Part shown: positions 8,787 to 18,464 of the stretch, piece after piece | Layout: each line of letters begins with the position of its first letter | Position numbering within the stretch: position 1 is the first letter of the stretch | Assembly: GCA_002429615.1 (NCBI GenBank) | Contig: DJAN01000179.1 | Span: forward strand, 602-64,601 | Length of the DNA stretch: 64,000 nt | Source: Lysobacteraceae bacterium UBA6001 | Lineage (GTDB): Bacteria; Pseudomonadota; Gammaproteobacteria; Xanthomonadales; Xanthomonadaceae | Direction: 5' to 3' | Translations under genes and position numbers: made by a program | The notes under the pieces: generated by a model | What the model was told of the DNA's origin: nothing | Seen by the model: only the letters and a program-made list of their open reading frames with translations | Database searches by the model: none

Positions 8787-11700
8787 TTACCGGTTCTCGC
8801 GCAGGAAACGCGCCATCGACGAGACACCCGGCACCGCCGGTTCGAACTGCCCGGCGACATCGACGAAACCACGCATGATCGCGATCTCGCGCGGGGTGCG
8901 GTTCAAGCCATCGCGACGGTCCGGGTCGGCGCCAGCGCGCAGCAGGCGCTGTACCAGCGCCGGCAGGCCATGCAGCGCCGCCAGGTGCAGCGGGCCGAAA
9001 CCGCGTGGATCCTGCACGTCCAGCGAGACGCCTTCATCCAGCAGGCGCTCGACACCCGCCAGCACCACCTGCTCGTCGCAGCGCGTGCCCGGCTCGGCGC
9101 GCGCGCCCAGCAACAGCAGCAGCGGGCTGACCTTGCCGGCGGCGACCTTCTCCGGATCGGCGCCGGCCAGCAGCAGCGTATCCAGCAGCGCCAGCAGGCG
9201 CGAGCGATCGCGCGCGGTGAAGCCATACAGCGCCGCGCAATGCAGCGGCGCCAGATCCTGCGCATCGCCGGCATGCACGTCGGCACCCGCGGCCAGCAGC
9301 CGCGCGGTGATGTCCGGCAGGCCCAGCGCGGCGGACAGCATCAGCACGGTCACCCCGCCAGGCAGGCGATGTTCGATCTGCGCGCCGGCATCGAGCAGGG
9401 CCACCACGATATCGGTCTGGCGCATGCTCACCGCCGCCGACAGCGGCGTCGCGCCACTGCTGGCGGCATGCTGCGGATCGGCGCCCCGCGCCAGGCACAG
9501 GTCGACCACCGCGGCATGCCCGCTACCGGCGGCACGCAGCAGCGCGGTGCAGCCCTGGGCATCGACGGCATCGACCGGCAGGCCCAGTTCGATCAGGCGA
9601 CGCACGGCATCGGCGTCGCCACGGGTGGCGGCCGCCGGCACATCGGCGGCACGCAGCGGCCGGCGCGGCAGCTGCCACACGCGCCAGTCCAGCCAATCGG
9701 CGAGGTCGCGGCGGCCGATCGACAGCGCCACGCCCAGCGGGGTCTGGCCATCGGCGGCGCGCGCGTCGGGCGAGGCGCCCTGCATCACCAGCAACTTCAG
9801 CGAAGCTTCGCGGCCCAGCGCGGTGGCCAGGTGCAGCGCGGTCATGCCGTGGCTGTCGCGGGCCTCGCGGTCGACACCGCGTTCCAGCAGCACCTGCTGC
9901 AGGCGCAGCCAGCCCAGCCGCACCGCCAGCGACAACGGCGGATCGCCAGCGCCAGCCTGGGCGAAGGGATCGGCGCCGCGTTCCAGCAGTTCCAGCGCGA
10001 CCTGCTCCAGGCCGCGCGAGCCGCTGTCGTGCTGCACGCAGGCGGCGAGGAAGCGGCTCAGGCCACCCGCGCCCGAAGGCGATACGCCATGGCGCAGCAG
10101 CACCTGCAGCGTCGGCACCGCATCCAGCCCCCGCGAGAGCAGCGCGAACACCGGCACGTCGCCGCAGGCGTCACGCACTTCGGTATCGGCACCATGGCGC
10201 AGCAGCCAGTCCACCGCGTCGGGGTTCAGCGCCAGATGCGCGTCATGCAGCAGTTCGCCCAGTTCCTGCGGCGCGCACAGCCGCGCCAGCGCGGCCAGGC
10301 CATCGCCGCGACCGAGCTGCAGGCCTTCGCGCAGCAGCACCAGCGGCGGCCGGTCGAGCACCGGCGGCGGCGTGCCGGGCTCGGCATCGATACGGGTGTC
10401 GGTGACTGCGGACGGCAGCGGATATTCGGGATCCAGCAGGGCCACGATGCTCCAGCGGCCCGCTTCGGCGGCGATGTCCACCGCGCGGCGGCCGCTGTGA
10501 TCGGCCTGGTCGGCGGGCAGGCCGAGATCGAGCAGACGCTGCAGCAGGGCCGGCGAGGACTGTTCAGCGGCGGCGGCCAGCACGACGGCATTACGGCCAT
10601 CGCTGTCGACGGCGGTGAAGTCGGCCTTGCGCGCGAGCAGCTGCTCCAGCACCGCGGCCCTGCCCTGCCGGGCGGCTTCCAGGAACGGGGTGCGGCCGAG
10701 CAGGTCGCGCGCGTCCAGGTTGGCGCCGGCGCCGAGCAGGACCTCGACGATCTCGGCATGGCCGGCCAGCGCGGCTTCGTGCAGCGCGCTGCGGCGCTGC
10801 CGGTCGCGGGCGTCGATGCGCGCCTTGTGCTTGAGCAGCAGCTGCACGCCGGCCGGGTCGTCCTCCTCGGTACCGGCGGCGGCCAGCAGCACCGGGCTGC
10901 CTTCGGCCGGCTCCGGCTTGGCACCACGCTCCAGCAGGAAGCGCGCCAGCCGCCAGTTGCCGGCCTGGCAGGCGGCGGCCAGCGGCGAATGGCCTTCCTG
11001 GTTGAGGGCGTCGATCTCGGCGGCGGCGTCGCGCAGCAGCGCGGCCACGCCCGGATCGGAACTGCGCACGGCGTGGTGCAGCGGGGTATTGCCCTCGCCG
11101 TCGGTCACGCGCGGGTCGGCGCCGTTGGCCAGCAGGGTCATCACCGCGTCGGGGCGGCCATGCCAGCTGTCACGGGTGGCCGCGAGCAAGGGGGTCATGC
11201 CGCGATGCGGCTGGTTGATGTCGACCCGGCGCACGATCAGTTCGCGCAGCAGGCGCAGGTCCGGCAACACCGCGGCCAACACCGCCAGGCTGCGCTGGTC
11301 GCGCCAGGATTCCTCGGGCAGCGCGTGCGGGTCGGCACCGGCTTCGAGCAGCTGCAGGGCCCGATCGACCCGGCCGCCGCGCGCGGCGTCGTACATGGCC
11401 GGCACCCATTCGTGGCGCGGCAGGGTTTCCAGCGGCGCCGCCTCGGCGACGGCGGCAAGCAGTTCGCGCGCCTGCGGCGCACCGGTGGCGGTGGTCACCA
11501 GCGCGGTGGCGGGCATGCGCTGCAGCAGCAGGTGCAGGGCTGGCGCGACCAGCGCCATCGCCCCGGCCACTCCCCAGCGCGCACCCGGGGCAAGCAGCCC
11601 CGGCCAGGCCAGGACCAGGCCGGCGCCGCAGACCAGCAGCACCGCCGCAGCCACCACCAGGCCCTGCCAGGCATGCAGCTCGCGCCCGCCCAGGTGCTGC

Positions 11701-12107
11701 CAGCCGCTGCGCAGGTCACCGCCCTCGCGTTCGAGCTCATGCCACAACGGCCAGGTCCGCCACAGCCCCAACAGGGTCGCGGCGACGGCGATGCTCAAGG
11801 CCAGCGCGGCCGACAGGCTGCCGCTGTCACGCAGGGCCGCCAATGGCCAGGCCACCAGCAGCGCCAGCAGCGCGCCGCCGCCGGCCCACAGGCCAAGCAG
11901 GGGCAACGCCCCGCGCAACGCGGCCTGGAGACTGGCCGGACGCGGACGGGTACCGCGCGCCCACGACACGCCCAAGGCGAATGCCGGCTGCGCCAGGCAC
12001 ACGCCCAGCGCGGCCACCAGCCCACCGACACCGGCCAGCAGGCTCAGCAGCAGGCCCGCCGCGAAGGCGGCCGGCAGCAGGCGTGCGCGCGGCAGGCCGT
12101 CAGCCAT
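8787..12107 (-). CDS. Large membrane-anchored ankyrin-repeat protein
   Basis: Predicted inner-membrane protein of 1106 aa. The first roughly 200 residues hold several hydrophobic segments (for example [63 protein letters not shown]). The remaining 850 or so residues are a long array of ankyrin repeats with recurring G-x-TPLH-A and LL-x-x-GA(D/N) motifs, probably more than 15. The array should be a protein-binding surface; its partner is unknown. ATG 12107 overlaps the YcgL gene by 8 nt, and the tyrosine-phosphatase-like gene follows within a few bases, so the three form one unit. Several antisense frames here are long but are composition shadows. Confidence 0.88.
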   Translation of the reverse strand: MADGLPRARLLPAAFAAGLLLSLLAGVGGLVAALGVCLAQPAFALGVSWARGTRPRPASLQAALRGALPLLGLWAGGGALLALLVAWPLAALRDSGSLSAALALSIAVAATLLGLWRTWPLWHELEREGGDLRSGWQHLGGRELHAWQGLVVAAAVLLVCGAGLVLAWPGLLAPGARWGVAGAMALVAPALHLLLQRMPATALVTTATGAPQARELLAAVAEAAPLETLPRHEWVPAMYDAARGGRVDRALQLLEAGADPHALPEESWRDQRSLAVLAAVLPDLRLLRELIVRRVDINQPHRGMTPLLAATRDSWHGRPDAVMTLLANGADPRVTDGEGNTPLHHAVRSSDPGVAALLRDAAAEIDALNQEGHSPLAAACQAGNWRLARFLLERGAKPEPAEGSPVLLAAAGTEEDDPAGVQLLLKHKARIDARDRQRRSALHEAALAGHAEIVEVLLGAGANLDARDLLGRTPFLEAARQGRAAVLEQLLARKADFTAVDSDGRNAVVLAAAAEQSSPALLQRLLDLGLPADQADHSGRRAVDIAAEAGRWSIVALLDPEYPLPSAVTDTRIDAEPGTPPPVLDRPPLVLLREGLQLGRGDGLAALARLCAPQELGELLHDAHLALNPDAVDWLLRHGADTEVRDACGDVPVFALLSRGLDAVPTLQVLLRHGVSPSGAGGLSRFLAACVQHDSGSRGLEQVALELLERGADPFAQAGAGDPPLSLAVRLGWLRLQQVLLERGVDREARDSHGMTALHLATALGREASLKLLVMQGASPDARAADGQTPLGVALSIGRRDLADWLDWRVWQLPRRPLRAADVPAAATRGDADAVRRLIELGLPVDAVDAQGCTALLRAAGSGHAAVVDLCLARGADPQHAASSGATPLSAAVSMRQTDIVVALLDAGAQIEHRLPGGVTVLMLSAALGLPDITARLLAAGADVHAGDAQDLAPLHCAALYGFTARDRSRLLALLDTLLLAGADPEKVAAGKVSPLLLLLGARAEPGTRCDEQVVLAGVERLLDEGVSLDVQDPRGFGPLHLAALHGLPALVQRLLRAGADPDRRDGLNRTPREIAIMRGFVDVAGQFEPAVPGVSSMARFLRENR

Positions 12108-12357
12108 CGGCACGCTCCACACCCGGGAACGTCGGCGGCATCTGCAGATAGAAGCCACGGCTGGCCAATGCCTCGCGCACCTGGGCGGCGTCGGCCTGGG
12201 CCAGCTTGCGCTGGGCGTCCAGTGTCACCTCCAGCACGAAGCTCAGCGGGCCCAACTGGGCAAGCAGCGCGGCTGGCACGGCGTCGAACGCATCGCGTCC
12301 GGCGAGGTAGACATAGGTGTCCTGTTTGCGTTGGCTCTTGTAGACGTAGGCTTGCAT
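12100..12357 (-). CDS. YcgL domain protein
   Basis: The 85-aa protein begins [24 protein letters not shown] and continues with [11 protein letters not shown] and [12 protein letters not shown], the signature of the small YcgL family (unknown function, common in gammaproteobacteria). ATG 12357 is chosen because the family always begins at this motif; the frame is open further upstream without homology. Its end overlaps the ankyrin gene start (ATGGCTGA). Confidence 0.9.
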   Translation of the reverse strand: MQAYVYKSQRKQDTYVYLAGRDAFDAVPAALLAQLGPLSFVLEVTLDAQRKLAQADAAQVREALASRGFYLQMPPTFPGVERADG

Positions 12358-12570
12358 GCGCGCGGGCCACGCCCAGCGGAGAGAAAAACCAGCGGGAATT
12401 GTGTCGGAAATACGGCACTGGCGAAAGGTTCGCCAGCGTGCTTCGCCTCCGACGCTGTTCATTATCCCGAGGCCGGGGAAGGACGCGGTGAAAAAGCGAA
12501 GGCCCGCCACACGCCGCCGCCGGAGCTTCCGGTGGCGACGCGCAGCGGGCCCGCAGGGCCACGCGAGGGC

Positions 12571-13011
12571 TTACTTCACCTTGGCGTAGGTGCCCTTCAG
12601 CGCCATGCCGGCCAGGATCGCGCCGGCGTAGCACTCATAGTTCGTCGGGCTGCTGAATTCCTTGGCCTTGTAGAAGCTGACCACGTCGATCACGGCGTTG
12701 CCGCCCTTGGCCTTGGCACCATCCTGCAGCGCCTTGAGCACGGACAGGGTCACCCAGCGGCAGGCGGCCTCGTCGCTCTTGTTGGCGGCGTTGGTCTTGC
12801 GGTTGGAGACGTCGCTGCCGAAGGACTCGATCACCGCCGGGTGACTCTGCCCGGCGAGATAGAACTTCACACTGCCGTCGATGCCGGCGTCCTTGGCTTC
12901 CTGCGAGTTCAGCAGCTCCTGCAGCGACTGCTCCACGCGGGTTTCGCGGGCGAAGGCATTCGGGGCGGCGACGACGAGGGCCAGGCAGGCGGCGGCGAGA
13001 ATTCGTTTCAT
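12571..13011 (-). CDS. Secreted protein of unknown function, 146 aa
   Basis: It has a signal peptide (MKRILAAACLALVVAAPNAFA) and a mature domain with KGGNAVIDVVSFYK and Cys residues in EAACRW and YECYAG that could form a disulfide. Homologues in xanthomonads are often labelled excinuclease, which the sequence does not support. The GG-NAV motif followed by a Tyr-rich end recalls small periplasmic proteins of the YbjQ/RcsF type, a weak resemblance. It begins 28 bp after the last xanthomonadin-operon gene on the same strand and has its own Shine-Dalgarno (AAGGAG), so it may be read from that operon. Confidence 0.8.
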   Translation of the reverse strand: MKRILAAACLALVVAAPNAFARETRVEQSLQELLNSQEAKDAGIDGSVKFYLAGQSHPAVIESFGSDVSNRKTNAANKSDEAACRWVTLSVLKALQDGAKAKGGNAVIDVVSFYKAKEFSSPTNYECYAGAILAGMALKGTYAKVK

Positions 13012-13039
13012 GGTGTTGCTCCTTGTGGGTGAACGACGG

Positions 13040-14281
13040 TCAATGCGGCCAACGGCGGAAGATCAACGAGGTGTTGATCCCACCGAAAGCGAAATTGTTG
13101 CTGGCGACGTAGTCGGTTTCGAGCGTGCGACCTTCGCCGGTGACGTAGTCGAGCGCGGCGCAGCGCGGATCGACCTGGTCCAGGTTCACGGTGGGGGCGA
13201 ACCAGCCTTCGCGCATCATCTCGATGCTCAACCAGGCTTCGAAGGCACCACAGGCGCCGAGCATGTGGCCGACATAGCTCTTCAGCGAGCTGATCGGCAC
13301 GCCGCCGCCGAACACCTGCGCGGTGGCCTGCGTCTCGGCGATGTCGCCGTGGTCGGTCGCGGTGCCATGCGCGTTCACGTAGCCGATCCGCGCCGCGTCC
13401 AGGCCGGCGTCGGCGAGTGCCAGGCGCATCGCCTGCGCCATGGTGTCGGCGCTGGGCTGGGTGACGTGCTGGCCGTCGCTGTTGGTGCCGTAGCCGACGA
13501 TCTCGGCCAGGATGTTCGCGCCGCGTGCCTGCGCGTGTTCAAGCTCCTCCAGCACCAGGGTGCAGGCGCCCTCGCCCAGCACCAGGCCGTCGCGGTTGGC
13601 GTCGAACGGGCGCGGCGTGGTCTCCGGCGCGTCGTTGCGCACGCTGGTGGCGAACAGGGTGTCGAACACCGCCGCGGCGGTGGCGTCGAGCTGCTCGGCA
13701 CCGCCGCACAGCATCACCGTCTGCTTGCCGCTGCGGATCGCCTCGTAGCCCGAGCCCACGCCCTGGCTGCCGGAGGTACAGGCGCTGGAGGTGGTGATGA
13801 CGCGGCCGGTGAGGCCGAAGAACACGCCGATGTTCACCGGCGCGGTGTGGCTCATCATCTTCAGGTAGGTGGTGGCGCTGATGCCGGCCGTGGTGTGCTC
13901 GTTGAGCATGCGGCCGAATTCGGCGGTGGCGTCATGCGCGCCCGAGGAGGAGCCATACGACACGCCGGCCATGCCACTGCGCAGCACCGGATGGCCGAGC
14001 AGGCCGGCTGCTTCCAGCGCCAGTTCGGTGGCGCGCACCGACATCACCGCGACCCGCCCCATGCTGCGGGTGGTCTTGCGGTTGTAGTGCGGCGGCAGCT
14101 CGAACGGCTGCGCCGGCGCGGCCAGGCGCGTGTTCAGCCCTTCATAGACGTCCCATTCCGGCAGCCGCCGCACGGCGTTGCGGCACTCGCGCAGGTGCAG
14201 GTGGATGCTCGGCCAGTCGTGGCCCAGCGGGCTGATCGCGCCTGCGCCGGTGACCACCACGCGCTTGTCGTTGCTGCTCAT
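13040..14281 (-). CDS. Aryl-polyene beta-ketoacyl-ACP synthase (ApeO-like)
   Basis: FabF-type ketosynthase of 413 aa that should elongate the polyene chain on ACP. The nucleophile Cys168 lies in TSSACTSG, with His305 in NAHGTATDHGD and His339 in SYVGHMLGACG. FAFGGINTSLIF closes the thiolase fold. It overlaps the ketoreductase gene by 4 nt (ATGA) and is the last biosynthetic gene of the operon. In characterised aryl-polyene systems this enzyme pairs with a chain-length-factor-like partner, here probably the product of 28625-29365. Confidence 0.93.
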   Translation of the reverse strand: MSSNDKRVVVTGAGAISPLGHDWPSIHLHLRECRNAVRRLPEWDVYEGLNTRLAAPAQPFELPPHYNRKTTRSMGRVAVMSVRATELALEAAGLLGHPVLRSGMAGVSYGSSSGAHDATAEFGRMLNEHTTAGISATTYLKMMSHTAPVNIGVFFGLTGRVITTSSACTSGSQGVGSGYEAIRSGKQTVMLCGGAEQLDATAAAVFDTLFATSVRNDAPETTPRPFDANRDGLVLGEGACTLVLEELEHAQARGANILAEIVGYGTNSDGQHVTQPSADTMAQAMRLALADAGLDAARIGYVNAHGTATDHGDIAETQATAQVFGGGVPISSLKSYVGHMLGACGAFEAWLSIEMMREGWFAPTVNLDQVDPRCAALDYVTGEGRTLETDYVASNNFAFGGINTSLIFRRWPH

Positions 14282-15012
14282 CCCACCAGTCCTCCGTTGA
14301 CCGAAATCACCTGCCGGGTGATGTACCCGGCGTCCTCCGACAGCAGGAAGGTCACCGCGGCGGCGACTTCCTCCGGGCGGCCGAGGCGACGCGCCGGCAC
14401 CAGCGGCAGCGCATGCTCGACCACTTCGGCGTCCAGCATCTCGGTGTCGATCAGCCCGGGGGCGACGCAGTTCACCGTGATCGCACGGCTCGCCAGCTCC
14501 AGCGCCAGCGCCTTGGTCGCGCCGATGATGCCGGCCTTGGCCGCGCTGTAGTTGGTCTGCCCGCGATTGCCCACCAGCCCCGACACCGAGGACAGGGTGA
14601 CGATGCGGCCGGGCTTGCGCCGGCGCACCATCGGCATCACCAGCGGATTGAGCACGTTGAAGAAGCCATCCAGGTTGGTATGCACGACCGCATCCCAGTC
14701 CTCGCCGCTCATCGCCGGGAAGGCGTTGTCGCGGGCGATGCCGGCATTGCACACCACGCCGTAGTAGGCGCCGTGCGCCTCCACGTCGGCGAGCAGCGCC
14801 GCGGCGCTGGCGGCGCGATCGGCCACATCGAAACTGAGCACGCGCGCCTGCCGGCCCAGCGCGTTGATCTGCGCGGCCACTGCCTCGGCGTCCTCGATGC
14901 GGCTGCGGCAATGCACCACCACGTCATGGCCGGCCTCGGCCACGCGCAGGGCGATCGCCCGCCCGATGCCGCGACTGGCCCCGGTCACCAGGACCGTCGT
15001 CTCCCCCTTCAT
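14278..15012 (-). CDS. 3-ketoacyl-ACP reductase (FabG/ApeQ-like)
   Basis: NADPH-dependent ketoreductase of 244 aa for the polyene chain. The Rossmann motif is GASRGIG (residues 11-17), CNAG marks the cofactor site, and the catalytic set is a Ser in TLSSVSG with Tyr155 and Lys159 in YSAAKAG. It ends with the SDR-type QVISVNGG. It overlaps neighbours by 4 nt on both sides, which fixes the start and the operon order. Confidence 0.94.
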   Translation of the reverse strand: MKGETTVLVTGASRGIGRAIALRVAEAGHDVVVHCRSRIEDAEAVAAQINALGRQARVLSFDVADRAASAAALLADVEAHGAYYGVVCNAGIARDNAFPAMSGEDWDAVVHTNLDGFFNVLNPLVMPMVRRRKPGRIVTLSSVSGLVGNRGQTNYSAAKAGIIGATKALALELASRAITVNCVAPGLIDTEMLDAEVVEHALPLVPARRLGRPEEVAAAVTFLLSEDAGYITRQVISVNGGLVG

Positions 15013-15464
15013 CCCTCACCACTCTCCAGATAAGCCGCCGCATCCGGCGGCTCGAAAACCGAAATATTCGCTGTCGCCAGCACTGCATCGTCCTGCAGGA
15101 TGCGGCAGGCGAACATGCCCAGGCCATTGTCGCCCAACAGTTCGCATCTTGCCTCCACCCGCAGGAGGGCGCCGGCGTCGAAGCGCGGCGTATGCGCCTG
15201 GTAGCGGCGCGTGCCGAGCAGGAAACCGATCGACGGCTCCTGGCCACGGCCACGGGCGCGATGCCCGGCCCAGGCGGCGACCGTCTGCGCCATGTACTCC
15301 ACGCCCATCCACGCCGGCACGCCGAGTGCGTCGCCGAACAGCGCATCGGCCGGCACGCGCACCTGGGCGCTGACGCTTTCTTCGTCGCAGGCCAGCAGGC
15401 GGTCGATCAACCGCATCATGCCGCGGTGCGGGATGACCTGTTCGATGTCGTAGTGCGGGGTCAT
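15009..15464 (-). CDS. Hotdog-fold 3-hydroxyacyl-ACP dehydratase (ApeP-like)
   Basis: Dehydratase of 151 aa, expected to make the trans double bonds of the polyene. The N-terminus holds VIPHRGMMRLID with the likely catalytic His13, followed by GVEYMAQTVAAWAG, a FabA/FabZ-like helix. ATG 15464 is chosen because it begins just before the conserved motif; the open frame upstream is spurious. A second dehydratase-like domain is fused to the AMP-ligase of this operon; in characterised aryl-polyene systems two such subunits cooperate. Confidence 0.88.
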   Translation of the reverse strand: MTPHYDIEQVIPHRGMMRLIDRLLACDEESVSAQVRVPADALFGDALGVPAWMGVEYMAQTVAAWAGHRARGRGQEPSIGFLLGTRRYQAHTPRFDAGALLRVEARCELLGDNGLGMFACRILQDDAVLATANISVFEPPDAAAYLESGEG

Positions 15465-15469
15465 CCGGA

Positions 15470-16651
15470 TCAATCCCTGGAAAAAGCCAGCACGGCGTTG
15501 CTGCCGCCGAAGGCGAAGGAATGGCTGAGCAGGTGGCGCGGAACGCGCGCGGCGCTTTCGCCCGGGGCGACCAGCGCCAGCGCGGGCAGCTCGGGGTCGG
15601 CCTCGCCATCCCACCAGTGCGGGGGCAGCAGCCCGGCCGGGTTGCGCGCCAGCGTCAGCCAGCACAGCGCGGCCTCGATCGCGCCGGCCGCGCCCAGGGT
15701 GTGGCCGGTCAACGGCTTGGTCGCGCTGGCCGGCACCGGGGCGCCGAACACCGCCTGCATCGCACGGCTCTCCATCGCATCGTTCTGGCGGGTGGCGGTG
15801 CCGTGCAGGTTCACGTAGTCGATCTGCGCCGGCGACAGGCCGGCGCGCGCCAGCGCCTGCTGGATGGCGGCGATGGCACCGGTGCCCGCCGGATCCGGCG
15901 CGGACAGATGATGTGCGTCGGAGGTTTCGCTCCAGCCGGACAATCGCACCGCGCCGGGCGCACGGGTCATCAGGAACAGCGCCGCGCCCTCGCCGATGTT
16001 GATGCCGTCGCGATGGCGCGAGAACGGATTGCAGCGCCGCGCGGACACCGATTCCAGCGCGCTGAAGCCTTCCACGGTGAAGCGGCACAGCGAATCGGCG
16101 CCGCCGGCGATCACCGCGTCGACGATGCCGGCGCGCAGCAGGCGGGCGGCGGACATCATCGCCTTGGCACTGGAGGAACAGGCGGTGGACACCGTCCATG
16201 CCGGCCCACGCGCGCCGCTGAGCGCACGCACGAAACGCGCAGGCGTGCCCATCTCCTGCTGCGCATAGTGGAAGCCGGACGGCCATGGCTGGCCGAGCGC
16301 GCGCTGGTGCAGCGCATGCTCCGCCTCGCCGATGCCCGAGGTGCTGGTGCCGAGCACCACCGCGACGCGCGACGCGCCGTGCTGGTCGATCGCCGCGGCC
16401 ACCGCCGGGGCGATCTGCGCGTAGGCCTGGCGCAACAGCGCGTTGTTGCGCCCGCGAAGCGCGACCGGCTGGTCATCCATCGCCGGCAGCGCTGACAGCA
16501 CCCGGCCCAGCACCAGCGGTCGGCCCGGCGTCACCGCATCGGTGGCGGCATTGGCCGGTGCGGCGGTGTCGAACAGGGCGCGACCGACCGCGTCGGCGTC
16601 GCCGCCGAGCGCACAGACCACGCCCATTTCATTCAGAAAAACATCGTTCAC
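15470..16651 (-). CDS. Beta-ketoacyl-ACP synthase (ApeR-like)
   Basis: Second full ketosynthase of 393 aa in the operon. Cys158 is in TVSTACSSSAK, and His residues are in NLHGTATRQND and LTGHTLGAAGA. FAFGGSNAVLAF is at the C-terminus. GTG 16651 starts inside the upstream stop (GTGA overlap), which gives the family N-terminus VNDVFLNEMGVVCALG. It may perform the first condensation on the aryl starter. Confidence 0.92.
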   Translation of the reverse strand: MNDVFLNEMGVVCALGGDADAVGRALFDTAAPANAATDAVTPGRPLVLGRVLSALPAMDDQPVALRGRNNALLRQAYAQIAPAVAAAIDQHGASRVAVVLGTSTSGIGEAEHALHQRALGQPWPSGFHYAQQEMGTPARFVRALSGARGPAWTVSTACSSSAKAMMSAARLLRAGIVDAVIAGGADSLCRFTVEGFSALESVSARRCNPFSRHRDGINIGEGAALFLMTRAPGAVRLSGWSETSDAHHLSAPDPAGTGAIAAIQQALARAGLSPAQIDYVNLHGTATRQNDAMESRAMQAVFGAPVPASATKPLTGHTLGAAGAIEAALCWLTLARNPAGLLPPHWWDGEADPELPALALVAPGESAARVPRHLLSHSFAFGGSNAVLAFSRD

Positions 16652-17208
16652 TGCGGACTCGATTCCAGCGGGGCCGATTCGATTTCCAGGGCATAGCCCT
16701 CGGCCAGGTTGCGCAGGGTCTGGTGATTGGCATCGCGGCGCTCCAGCACCAGCCAGGGTTGGCCCTCGTGTTCGAGCTGGCGCGTGCCGGCCTGCTCGAC
16801 CAGGGTCCAGCCATCGGGCAATGCCTTGCGCACCGCGTCCGCCGGCCACAACGCGAACTGCAGGTCGTCGAGCACGCGCTCGCCGCGCACCTGCGGCGGC
16901 AACCATGGCGCGCGCTGCTGTTCCAGCGTATGGCCATCCCAGCGCAGGGTCACGCCGGTCTGGCCCAGCGCCTGCACCGCCAGCCGCACTTCGTCCGCGT
17001 CGGCTTCGAGCAGCGCGTCGAGCGTGCTGCGATGAGTGCCGTAGCTGAACACCAGGCGCTGCTGCAGTGCCAACGCCTGACCAAGGTCCGCCGGCGCCAG
17101 CCGCAACGGCGGCAGCGCGATGGCCGGCGCGCGGACACGCGCACCGGCGCAGGCGGCGAGCAGCAGCACGCCGGCCAGCAGCAGGGCGTGGGCGATCAGG
17201 CGCCGCAC
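16648..17208 (-). CDS. DUF3261-type lipoprotein of the pigment operon
   Basis: The 186-aa product has signal peptide and lipobox LLLAACAG, then a single globular domain with FSYGTHRSTLDALLEAD and DDLQFALWPADAVRKALP. This kind of lipoprotein is a regular member of aryl-polyene clusters, together with a LolA-like carrier and an MMPL pump, and is presumed to help place the pigment in the outer membrane. GTG 17208 overlaps the halogenase-like gene by 13 nt. Confidence 0.85.
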   Translation of the reverse strand: MRRLIAHALLLAGVLLLAACAGARVRAPAIALPPLRLAPADLGQALALQQRLVFSYGTHRSTLDALLEADADEVRLAVQALGQTGVTLRWDGHTLEQQRAPWLPPQVRGERVLDDLQFALWPADAVRKALPDGWTLVEQAGTRQLEHEGQPWLVLERRDANHQTLRNLAEGYALEIESAPLESSPQ

Positions 17209-18437
17209 AGTTCCTCCAGCACGCGCAGGCGGCGACCGCTGGGGTCGGCCACATAGGGGTTGTTTCGATCCCAGGCGTAGCCGGCGAGGATGGAGCAGAT
17301 CATGCCGCGGATGTCCGGCTGCTGTTCGGGATGGAAGATGATCTTCTGGAAACCGCCGGCATACCAGGATTCGACAAAGCGGCGGAACGCCTTCACGCCG
17401 TAGCGCAGCGGCTCGTCGAAGTCGGCGGCCCAGTCCACGTGCTGGCCGGCATAGCGGCGCGCGAGGCAGTCCGCGGCCAGCTGCGCGGACTTGAAGGCGA
17501 TGGTGACGCCGGAGGAGAACACCGGGTCGAGGAACTCGCCGGCGTTGCCGAGCAGCGCATAGCCTTCGCCATGCAGCGCGCTGACGTTGGCCGAGTAGCC
17601 GGTGATGCGGCGTACCGGCAGCACCGCCCATTCGGCCTTGGCGAGCAGGCGGGTCAGGTTCGGATCCTCGCCCACAATGGCCTGCAGCTTCTGCAGGTCG
17701 TCGCCCGGGTAGCGCTCGAAGAACGAAGGCTCGGCGACCACGCCCAGCGAGCAGCAGCCGTTGGAGAACGGAATCGTCCAGTACCACACGTCCACGTGTT
17801 CGGGATGGGTGGTGATCAGGATCTTGTTGCGGTCGAAGCCCGCTTCCGGCGCGATGTGGTCGCGCACGTGGGTGAAGATCGCACCGCGCACCGGGAAGTT
17901 GGACGGCGATTCGAGCTGCAGCAGGCGCGGCAGCAGACGGCCGAAGCCGCTGGCATCGAGCACGAAGTCCGCTTCCAGGGTGTACTCGCGGCCGTCCGGA
18001 TCGCGCACGTCCACGCTCGGCTGCGCGCCTGGCCGCATCGCCAGCACCTCGTGGCCGAAACGCAGGTCGGCGCCTTGGCGCTGCGCGCCCTTGGCCAGCA
18101 CGTGGTCGAAGTCAGCGCGCTGTACCTGGTAGGTGGTGCCCCAGCCGGGAGAGAACTTGTCGCGGAAGTCGAACTGGGTGGTGCGCTCGCCACGCACGAA
18201 CGCCGCGCCATTCTTGTACTGGAAGCCGGCCTGCACGACATCCTGCAGCAGGCCGGCCTGCTCGATGTACTCCATGCTCTGCGGCAGCAGGCTCTCGCCG
18301 ATGGAGAAGCGCGGGAACTGCTCGCGCTCGATCATCACCACCTGGCGGCCCTGCCGGCGCAGCAGCGCGGCGGCGACCGAACCGGCGGGGCCGGCGCCAA
18401 CGATGAGGATTTCAGTTCTTTCCGTAGAACGGGTCAT
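17196..18437 (-). CDS. Flavin-dependent halogenase-like enzyme of xanthomonadin cluster
   Basis: FAD enzyme of 413 aa. The dinucleotide motif is VGAGPAGS (about residues 13-20), and GESLLP follows. The halogenase signature WxWxIP is present as WYWTIP (218-223), and a Lys at 75 in FQYKNGAAF sits where the catalytic lysine of flavin halogenases is placed. LLGNAGEFLDPVFSSG is the FAD-binding loop. Xanthomonadins carry bromine, so this is the natural candidate for ring or chain halogenation; a plain oxidoreductase role is the alternative. It lies within the overlapping gene string. Confidence 0.85.
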   Translation of the reverse strand: MTRSTERTEILIVGAGPAGSVAAALLRRQGRQVVMIEREQFPRFSIGESLLPQSMEYIEQAGLLQDVVQAGFQYKNGAAFVRGERTTQFDFRDKFSPGWGTTYQVQRADFDHVLAKGAQRQGADLRFGHEVLAMRPGAQPSVDVRDPDGREYTLEADFVLDASGFGRLLPRLLQLESPSNFPVRGAIFTHVRDHIAPEAGFDRNKILITTHPEHVDVWYWTIPFSNGCCSLGVVAEPSFFERYPGDDLQKLQAIVGEDPNLTRLLAKAEWAVLPVRRITGYSANVSALHGEGYALLGNAGEFLDPVFSSGVTIAFKSAQLAADCLARRYAGQHVDWAADFDEPLRYGVKAFRRFVESWYAGGFQKIIFHPEQQPDIRGMICSILAGYAWDRNNPYVADPSGRRLRVLEELCGA

Positions 18438-18464
18438 GCGAGAGGCCTTCGTGGGAGGAGGAAG

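Noticed and set aside
8970-12491. Very long antisense open frame over the ankyrin gene
   Set aside because: Biased GC-rich codon positions leave the opposite frames open; the product is Gln/Arg/His-rich without any domain, whereas the minus strand has repeated ankyrin motifs.
12571-13011. Excinuclease subunit
   Set aside because: The protein is small and secreted with no ATPase motif; the common label is not supported.
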